64,000 bases of DNA from Aureococcus anophagefferens. Taxonomy: Eukaryota > Sar > Pelagophyceae > Pelagomonadales > Pelagomonadaceae. The stretch spans positions 2,225,699 through 2,289,698 of the forward strand of contig NW_008705566.1 in NCBI RefSeq assembly GCF_000186865.1. The letters are read 5' to 3'. This document shows, one piece after another, positions 54,400 through 61,600 of the stretch (its first letter is position 1; every line of letters starts with the position of its first letter). The position numbers and the translations under genes were made by a program. A model generated the notes under the pieces. The model made no database searches and was not told the DNA's origin. It saw only the letters and a program-made list of their open reading frames with translations.

Positions 54400-56231
54400 T
54401 TACTTCACAGCCGCCATGAGCTCCGTGAAGCGCGCGACCCAGTAGGGGAGGTAGAGGCGGCGCATGTCGATCTCGCGCCGCGCGGCCCGCCGCTTGACGT
54501 CCGCGAGCGCATCGGCGAGGAACGACGGCGTCACGCCGCGCCAGTCGCGGACGCGGACGACCGGCAGCTCCGCGTAGAGGTCCGCCATGGCCGGCGACGC
54601 GTCCCAGTCGAGCAAGGGCACGGCGCCGGCGGCGAGGGCCTCCCAGTCGCGGTGGCACGCGCGGCCCTTGCCCTGCGGCGACACGACGAAGTCCGACGCG
54701 AGGAGCTGGTCGGCGTAGGCCGCGAGCTTGGTCTTGGACGCGCCCCGGGGGACGCCGTGGGAGCAGTTGGCGAAGCCGCTGGCCTTCAAAGTCTCGAGGA
54801 TCGCGTAGCGGCGCACGCGCGAGTAGACCTCGCCGGACCAGCCCGAGTGCGCGTACTTGTACGCGAGGGACCCGGGCGACACAAGCGCGGTCACGTTGTC
54901 GTAGCGCGCGCGGAGCTCGGGGCCGAGGTTGTCGAAGGACGCGTGGGCCGGCGGCGCGCCGGCCTCGAAGCGCCGCGCGGGCGTCGGGTGGCTCGACATG
55001 CAGCCTACAGGAGACGGGATGCGCTCCGAAAGAAAGACGCGGACGCGGGGGAGACGCGCAGCACGCGAGGACGCGCGCGCGCCGGTCGAGGCCCTCGCGC
55101 CCGTCCAGGCTCCCGAGCAGGGCGGCGCGGTTCGCGACGCCGATGGGCACGGCGCGGAGCTTGGCGTGCGCGGCGCCGCCGTGGTCCGACGGGTTCGTCG
55201 TGTACCACGCGCCTGTGTGGAAACCAAATCTTCAACCCGACTTCAATGTGAGCGTATTCGAATGTTTGGACACAAGCTCTTTGACTGGGCTTCGAGAACT
55301 CGACGAGAGCGATCGATCCGTCCAAAAATCAGCCGAATCGACTTCGATTTGACCGAGCTAGAGAATTCTCAAGTTTGGTCAGGACCACCCAAACCAGTGG
55401 TTGGTTTCCACACAGCCACGCGCGCAGCGCGGCCGTCTCGAGGAGCGAGCGCTCGCCTTTGAAGCCGTCGCGCGCGAGCGGCTTCGGCGGCGCGTGGGGC
55501 AGGTCGCAGTCCGTCGACGTGACGAGCGTGAGCTCGGCGTCGCCCGCGGCCGCGTGGAACAAAGACGCGAGCGTGATCTCGCGATAGGCCGCGAAGGGCT
55601 GCGAACGGCTGTGGCTCCCGCAGCCGTCCGGGAAGTGGGCCTCGACCCAGCCGCCGAGGTCGCCGACGTCGCCCGCGGCGAGGACCGGCGCGCCGGTCTT
55701 CGTCGCCGGCGTGCCCGTGCGGTCGACGCTCCAGAGCCGCTGCTCCGTGTCGCGGCGGTCGGCCGCGCGGCAGCCGTCGCCGCGGCAGTCGAGCCGGAGC
55801 TCCGGCCCCAGGCTCGATTGGGCCTGCCTCAACTTCGGGTCGCGGTCGTTGAGCCAGGCGTTGCGCACCTTGGACAGGCGCCGCGGCGCGAACGGCAGCG
55901 TCGACTCGCCGTCGTGCGCGACGAGCAGGTCGAGCATGCCGCCCGGCGCCGCGCCCTCCGTGGCGCGGAACCGCCGCCAGTTTGCGTCGAGGCCGTAGGC
56001 CTGTACGTGGTGCGCGAAGCAGGGCCGCAGGCAACACGCGACGCGCGAGTAGGGCGTGCGAAAGGGCACGAAACTATCGAGGCAGCGGCGCGTGAAGGAC
56101 GGCGGCGTCGCGCAGGTCGCGCCGCACGCGTCGCCGCCTTCGAGGCACGCCGCCGTGCTCGCGTCGTCGCAGGGCCAGGAGGCGACGACGGCAGCGACCA
56201 GCACGAGGCGCTGAAAGGCGGCGACCATCAC
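54400..56231 (-). CDS. Exostosin-like secretory glycosyltransferase (three exons)
   Basis: Exons 56231-55424, 55212-55060 and 55004-54400 give 521 residues. There is a signal peptide (FQRLVLVAAVVASWPCDDAS) and a cysteine-rich N-terminal half with NAWLNDRDP and LASLFHAAAGDAELTLVTSTD. After the introner come AALR|AWYTTNPSDHGG, KLRAVPIGVANR and SSHPTPARR. The C-terminal half has YAILETLKASGFANC, SDFVVSPQGKGRACHRDWEA and VPLLDWDASPAMADLYAELP, then VVRVRDW. The SPxGxGxxxHRxWEALxxGxVPxL phrase is typical of the donor-binding lobe of exostosin-type and related glycosyltransferases. Sugar and acceptor unknown; Golgi location inferred. The second intron (55005-55059, 55 nt, GC donor) is the best of several close choices. 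A GGGGCAGCCC motif lies just before the ATG. Confidence 0.72.
55005..55059 (-). other. 55-nt intron (donor uncertain) in exostosin-like gene
   Basis: The acceptor CTGTAG|GCTGCATG is clear from the change of reading frame. The donor T|GCGCGTCT gives an in-frame total length, but other nearby donors in the same phase are possible. Confidence 0.5.
55213..55423 (-). mobile_element. Introner element, subfamily B copy 2 (intron of exostosin-like gene)
   Basis: 211 nt, flanked by a perfect 8-bp duplication (plus CCACGCGC at 55205-55212 and 55416-55423). The termini CTGTGTGGAAACCAA and its inverse TTGGTTTCCACACAG form a perfect 15-base inverted repeat. The GC donor (sense GCGCGTGG) is the duplicated target and the acceptor CACACAG the element end. 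It shares the core TTCGGCTGATTTTTGGACG with the other B copies. Confidence 0.95.
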
Positions 56232-56241
56232 ATCGTGAGCC

Positions 56242-56251
56242 GGGCTGCCCC
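56242..56251 (-). promoter_or_regulatory. GGGGCAGCCC motif 10 bases upstream of an ATG
   Basis: The minus strand reads CTGGGGCAGCCCGGCTCACG and then, a few bases on, the start codon at 56231. Sense orientation. Confidence 0.4.
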
Positions 56252-56391
56252 AGGAGAAGTCCCAGGAGGCTTCAAGGACGACTTCAAGCTCCGCGATGGC
56301 GCGTCAACTTGGCGCGTCGTGATCACTAAGCGCGTCGCGATCGGCATTGTTCCTGCGACCGAGCTGCTCATTATGCGCGGGGGCGTGGCTG

Positions 56392-57219
56392 CTAGGTGGG
56401 CATCATCCTGCCGCGGCCCGCGGTGCCGCGGCGGCCCGCGCCGCCGTGCGAGAGGGGCGTCGCGACGGCGACGGAGCGGCGCTCGCCCGGGGCCTTGGGC
56501 GAGGGGACGACGTCGAGGAGCTCGAGGTCCTCCTTGGCCTGCTCCTCGGCGCGCTTCCGGTCGTGCTCGATCATCGCGGTGACGCGGTTCTTGTGCTCGA
56601 CGCTGAGGTGCTTCGTCGCGCGCTCCGACGCCTTCCGCTGCTGGTTCGGCGTCGGGATGTCGTAGCTCTCGGGCCCGAACATGAGGGGCGCCACGCGGCC
56701 GGGGCTCGCGGGCTTGACGACCATGACCGTGCCCGGGTAGAGCTTGTTGTTGTGCTTCGCGCGCTCGTACTCGAAGTGCGGCAGCAGCTTGAAGCAGCAA
56801 AAGACGCAGAGCACGACGACGAGCACGCCGCCGCCGACCATGACCGCGTTCTCCGAGTTCAGGTCGTCGTCGCCGTCGTCGCCGTCGTCGCCGCGCGGCG
56901 CCGTCGGCGCGGCGCTCGGCGCGCAGCCGCCGCACGCCGCGGTGCAGTTGGCGACGAGCTCGGCCGAGAACGCGCGGCCGGAGCAATCGGCGCCGGCCCA
57001 CGCGGCGCAGCCGTCGCCGTACACGGGGTCCGCGTAGGTCGCCGAGTCCACGCACGGCGCCATCGACGGCGCGGCGGTCGCCCCGGCGCACGCCGGCAGC
57101 AGCACCAGGGCAGCCCGCGCGGCCCAGGCCGAAAGGCTGCCCGCGGCGCCGCGGCGCCGCCGCCGATGCCGTCGTCTTTCGTGGTCCCCGCGCGGGGGGT
57201 CCCGGGCCGGGGAAGTCAT
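56392..57219 (-). CDS. Type I membrane protein with ShK-like cysteine domain
   Basis: 275 residues. A basic N-terminus precedes a hydrophobic signal (AARAALVLLPACAGATAA, ~33-50). A short lumenal cysteine module follows (~54-100): PCVDSATYADPVYGDGC, WAGADCSGRAF and NCTAACGGC. Six cysteines ending CxxxCxxC match a ShKT-type domain. Then come an acidic linker (DDGDDGDDDLNSEN), one transmembrane helix (VMVGGGVLVVVLCVFCCFKL, ~126-145) and a ~130-residue basic cytosolic tail with KHLSVEHKNRVTAMIEHDRK. ShK-like modules are common in algal surface proteins and proteases; no enzyme domain is present here. It may be a small adhesion or receptor-like protein. Some doubt remains on the start, because 30 polar residues precede the signal. 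Confidence 0.62.
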   Translation of the reverse strand: MTSPARDPPRGDHERRRHRRRRRGAAGSLSAWAARAALVLLPACAGATAAPSMAPCVDSATYADPVYGDGCAAWAGADCSGRAFSAELVANCTAACGGCAPSAAPTAPRGDDGDDGDDDLNSENAVMVGGGVLVVVLCVFCCFKLLPHFEYERAKHNNKLYPGTVMVVKPASPGRVAPLMFGPESYDIPTPNQQRKASERATKHLSVEHKNRVTAMIEHDRKRAEEQAKEDLELLDVVPSPKAPGERRSVAVATPLSHGGAGRRGTAGRGRMMPT

Positions 57220-57416
57220 GCGAAGCAGGACCGCGTCCTAGCCCATGGCCACGACCACCATACGAGAGCAGAGAGGTTTTGCCTGAGCGTTTCTTCGATC
57301 GTGCCTTCCTCAGCTCTTTGAGGTGACGCAATCGTGAATCTATGTTGAAGTGAGTTGAAGATCCTGAAAAAACACGGACTCCTTCGGAAGACGTTGCAGT
57401 AGGCGGGGGTCGTTCC

Positions 57417-58550
57417 TTACACGGCGCCGGTCCGGTCCGGCGCGTCCGGATCCGGGGGCGTCCGGGCGAGGACCTCGCTGGCGTCGGCGACCTTGAGGGC
57501 CCGCGCCGATGCCATGGGGTTCGTCGTGAGCTCCGTGGCGGCTCTGGCGGCCTCGGGCGGCGGCGCGTCCTTGAGCTTGCGCGGGGAGCTCAGCGTCCGG
57601 AGCCGGCTCCGCGCGCGCGCGACGACGATGCCGACGGGGCTGTCCTCGTCGCGGAGCCCGAGGCCGTCGAAGAAGACGTAGACGCCGCAGGCGAGGAGCA
57701 TGCCGACGTTCATCGCGACGAGGACCTGTGTGGAATTCAAATCTTCAATCCGACTTCAATGTGCGCATATGCGACAGTTTCGACGCAAGCTCTTCGGCTG
57801 TGCTTCGAGAACTCGACGAGAGCAATCGATTCGTCCAAAAATCAGCCGAATCGACTTCGATTTGATCGAGCTAGAGAATTCTGAAGTTTGGTCAGGACCA
57901 CCCAAACCAGTGGTTGGAATCCACACTGCGAGCGACGACACGCCCGAGTCCTCCGTGTCCGCGAGCGTGTGATTCAAGAAGACGCGCAGCGTCTCGTCGG
58001 CGAAGTTGATCTCCACCGTGACGACGGTCGTCGAACCGTCCAGGGACAGGCCGCCGGCGATGGCCTCCGTGGCCTCGACGTGGCCCGTGACGCTGTCGGT
58101 TTCGACGACCAAACCGTAGCCGTCGTTGGTCGCGCCGAAGTCGATCAGGTCGCCGGACGCGGTGACCGCGCCGCCGCCGCCCGGGCCGAAGTCCGAGCCG
58201 TCGACGACGTCGCGGACGGCGGCCAAGATGGTGAGTCCGTCTCCTTCCGCGTGGATGTAGTCGCACCCCAACGACAGCCACGCCTCGTCGAAGGCCACGC
58301 GCGCGCGGCCGCTGCCGTCGATCAGGGCCACCGGCTGCGCCGCCGCGTCGTCCTGCTCGAGGAGGCGGCCGTGGCTGCTCCGGTCGGGCCAGGAGGCGAC
58401 GGGACCGGGCTGCAGGTCCTGCGCGCTCAGCCAGAGCTCGAGGTCCGTCGTCTCCGGCGTCGTGGGCGCCAGCGTCTGCGCGCCTGTGCAGGTGACCAGG
58501 CAGGCCCAGAGGCGCATGGCGGAGCGGCTTCTACGGAGAGATGGCAGCAT
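57417..58550 (-). CDS. LamG/concanavalin-like membrane protein (two exons)
   Basis: Exons 58550-57930 and 57725-57417 give 309 residues in phase 0. The signal peptide is RLWACLVTCTGAQT. The N-terminal domain (LELWLSAQDL, VASWPDRSSHG, ARVAFDEAWLSLGCDYI, LTILAAVRDVVDG, TVVTVEINFADETLRVFLNH) has the strand pattern of concanavalin-A-like/LamG jelly rolls. After the junction SGVSSL|VLVAMNVGM comes a transmembrane helix (VAMNVGMLLACGVYVFFDGLG) and an ~80-residue cytosolic tail. The product is a single-pass surface or endomembrane protein with a carbohydrate-binding-type ectodomain. The exact donor is uncertain: a GC donor inside the element end (57929) and a GT donor at 57941 both keep the frame. 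Confidence 0.65.
57726..57929 (-). mobile_element. Introner element, subfamily B copy 3 (intron of LamG-like gene)
   Basis: About 204 nt. Termini are CAGTGTGGATTCCAA and the inverse of TTTGAATTCCACACAG, imperfect inverted repeats. The interior is closely similar to the copy at 55213 throughout, including TTCGGCTGATTTTTGGACG. The expected 8-bp duplication is degraded (GTCGCTCG against GTCCTCGT), unlike the other four copies. Confidence 0.85.
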
Positions 58551-58609
58551 CCATCTCGTTAAGAAACCCCTTCAAGCACTGGTTCTTGACGACTGCAAGG
58601 TCAAACTTT

Positions 58610-61600
58610 TTAGTCCGCTGGCTCTCGCCCGCCCACGGCGAGGTACGCCGACGGGACGAAGCCGCCGCTCTCGGGCGGGGCGCCGACCTTCGTCGCGTAG
58701 CACCAGCCGTCGTCTTCCTCGAGGTCCGACCGCGTCACGAGGATCTTCTCGCCGAGCGCGATGCTCATCTCGCCCTCGCCGTCGGCCTCGAAGGCGTGGA
58801 TCACCGTGCACCGGACGTCGTCGCTCTCCTCGACCGGCGCGTCCTCGGGCGCGGCGGCCGGGAAGTCGTCCTGGAAGTCGTCCTCGTAGCTCGGCTCCTC
58901 TTCGACGTCTCGCGGCGACTCCCGCTCGGGCTCGACGGGCTCCGGCTCGACGGCCTCCGGCTCGCCGACGGGCTCCGGCTCGACGGCCCTCGGCTCGGGT
59001 TCCGGCTCGGGGTCGACGACCGCGGGCTTCGCGGCCTCGGAGGCTCGCGGGGGCTCCTCGTCCGCCCAGTCGTCGCCGTAGTCCGGCTCCCGCGGGGACT
59101 CGGTCGCGGGCGCCGCGTCGCGACCCGCCGCGTCGCCAAAGTCGTCGCCGTAGTCCGGCTCCCGCGGCGAGTCCGCGAAGTCGTCGTCGTAGGTCGGCTC
59201 CGGTTCGGGCTCCGGCGCGGGCGCGGGCGCGAGGTGGCGCGGGGACCTCGTCGCCGGCGCGTCGGCCTCCGGCGCGGCGGCTGCCCCGTCGGCGGACCGC
59301 GGCGACCCGCGGTACGACGGCGGCTCCTCCTCGGACCGCGGCGACGCGGCCGCGGCCGCGGCCGCGGGCTCGGGCGCGGCGTCGCGCGACGCCCGGAAGA
59401 CCCGGTCGAGGGCCGCGGACTCGGCGGTCGCCGCGGCGCCCGCGGCGACGGCGCGAATCTCCTCCTCCGACGCGGCGCGCGCGAGCGCGACCGGCGCGGG
59501 CTCGACCGCGGCGGGCTCGTCCGCGGCGGGCTCGTCCGCGGGCGCGGGCGCGGCCGCGCGCGGCGACGGGATGGGCGCCGGGTCGCGCAGCAGGCCCTCC
59601 TGGCGCTGCTTGGACGCCGCGGCATCGATGGCCGAACTCGACACGTTCCGTCGCAGCGGCGGCCGGCTCCCCGGCAGCGCGCCGACGGCGTCCTCCGCGG
59701 GCGCCGGCGCCGGGCGCGCGAAGTCGCGCGAGCCCCGCGGCGTCGCGAGGTCGCGGGAGCCCCGCGGCGTCACGGCGTCGGGGTCGGCCAGGGACGCGCG
59801 GACCTTCTCCAACGAAGCGACGGCGAGCGCGGACCCCGCGCTCGGGCGCCGCCGGTCCAGGCCCCGCGGCAGGGGCTCGAGGACGTCGTCCTCGCCCCGG
59901 AGCCGCTTCCGCTCCGCCTCGGCGGACGCCGCCGCGAGACTTCGCTCCTCGGCCTCGCGCGCCGCGGCCGCGGCCGACGCGGGCGCGCGCGACGCCAGCA
60001 GCTCGGCGACGCGAGCGGCCTCCGCGGACGCCGCGGACACGCGCCGCTGCGCCGCGGCCCTGCCCGAGGCTTTGAAGCGCGCCATCTCACTCGCCGCGAG
60101 CGTGTCCGCGAGCGCCGCGGCGTCCCCGGGCCCGGGCGGCGCCGCGGCGCCGGACGACAGCGACAGCGACAGCCGCGCGGCCGCGGCCGCGTTCAGCGAC
60201 ATGCGCCGCGCCGCCGACGGCGCGTCGTCCGCGGCGGCCGGCGCCTCGGGCTCGAAGAAGTCGTCGTCGTAGCCGTCGTCGTCGGACTCCTCGGGCGCCT
60301 CGGGCGCGGGCTCTGGCGCCGCCGGCTCGGGCGCCGGCGGCTCCTCAGGTTCCGGCGCCGCGGGCTCCTCGGGGGCGGGCGCGGGCTCCGGCGCCGCCGG
60401 CGCGGGCTCCGGCGCCGCCGGCGCGGGCGCGGGCGCGGGCTCCTCCGGCGCGGGCTCGGGAGCGGCCGCGATCTCCGGCTCCGGGGCGGTCGCGGGCTCG
60501 GGATGGGAAGCGGCCGCGTCTTCCGGCTCCGGAGGAGGCCCCGTCTTGGACGTGCACTCGGGGGCGGCCGCGACTTCCGGCTCCCGAGCCGTCAGCTGCG
60601 GCTCGGGAGCGGCCGCTGTCTCCGGCGCCGGCTCTGCCGGCGCGGGCTCGGGCGCGGCCGCGGGCTCCGGCGCCGGCGCCGCCGCCGCGTCGCCCTTGGG
60701 CATCGCCCCCTGGAAGCGGTTCGCGGCGAGGACGGCGTGGAGGGCCTTCTTCCAGTGGCCGTGCGACGCGCGCGCGGACTCGATCTTGGTGATGCGGTCC
60801 TCGGACACGCCCGCCTCGCCGTCGCCCTCGCCGTAGACCACCGTGTACGTGTGCTGCTGGTTCGCGAGGTCCACCTCCACGGCCTCGACCTTGGCGCGGA
60901 AGCGCAGCACGCCGCCGGCCTCCGTGACGAGCGCCGCGTCGCCGGGCTCGCAGACGGCCCACGACCGGACGCGCGCGACGTCGCCGCGCGCGACGACGGC
61001 GACGTCCTCGTCGCCAAAGTCGACGTGGACGGTGCCGCCCTCGATGGCGTCGACGACGCCTTCGAAGCGCAGGCCGTCCACGGGCGCCTGGACGACGTCG
61101 CCGACGTGGAGCTCGCCGCACTCGGCGACGGGCGCGACGGGCGCCGACTCGCAGTCGAGGAACTCGTCGTCCTCGCCCGCGGGCGCCGCCGCGGGCTCCT
61201 CCGCCGGCTGCTCCGCCGCTCGGTGCTCCTCGAGGGGCGTCTCGTCGAAGGCGTCCAGGTCGTAGCGCGGCGACTCCGTCGCGTCGCTCCCGGCCGCGGC
61301 GACGGCGTCCGCGACGTCGGCCGGCGCCGCGCGTGGCGACGCGTCGTGCCACGAATCCTCGTCGTAGCGCGGCGACGACTCGGACCGCGGCGACCGCTCG
61401 AAGGTCGCTCGCGGCGACGGCGCGGGCCGCGCGTCGTCGGGCTCCTGCGGCGTCACGGGCTCGTCGAAGCCGTCGTCGTCGTAGCGCGGCGACGCGTCGA
61501 ACGTCGCCCGGCTGGGGTCCACGGCCGCGGGGCGCGGCGGGGGCTCGCGGGGCGTCGGCTCCGCGCTCGCGGGGTGCACGACGTCCGTCGCGTCGGACTG

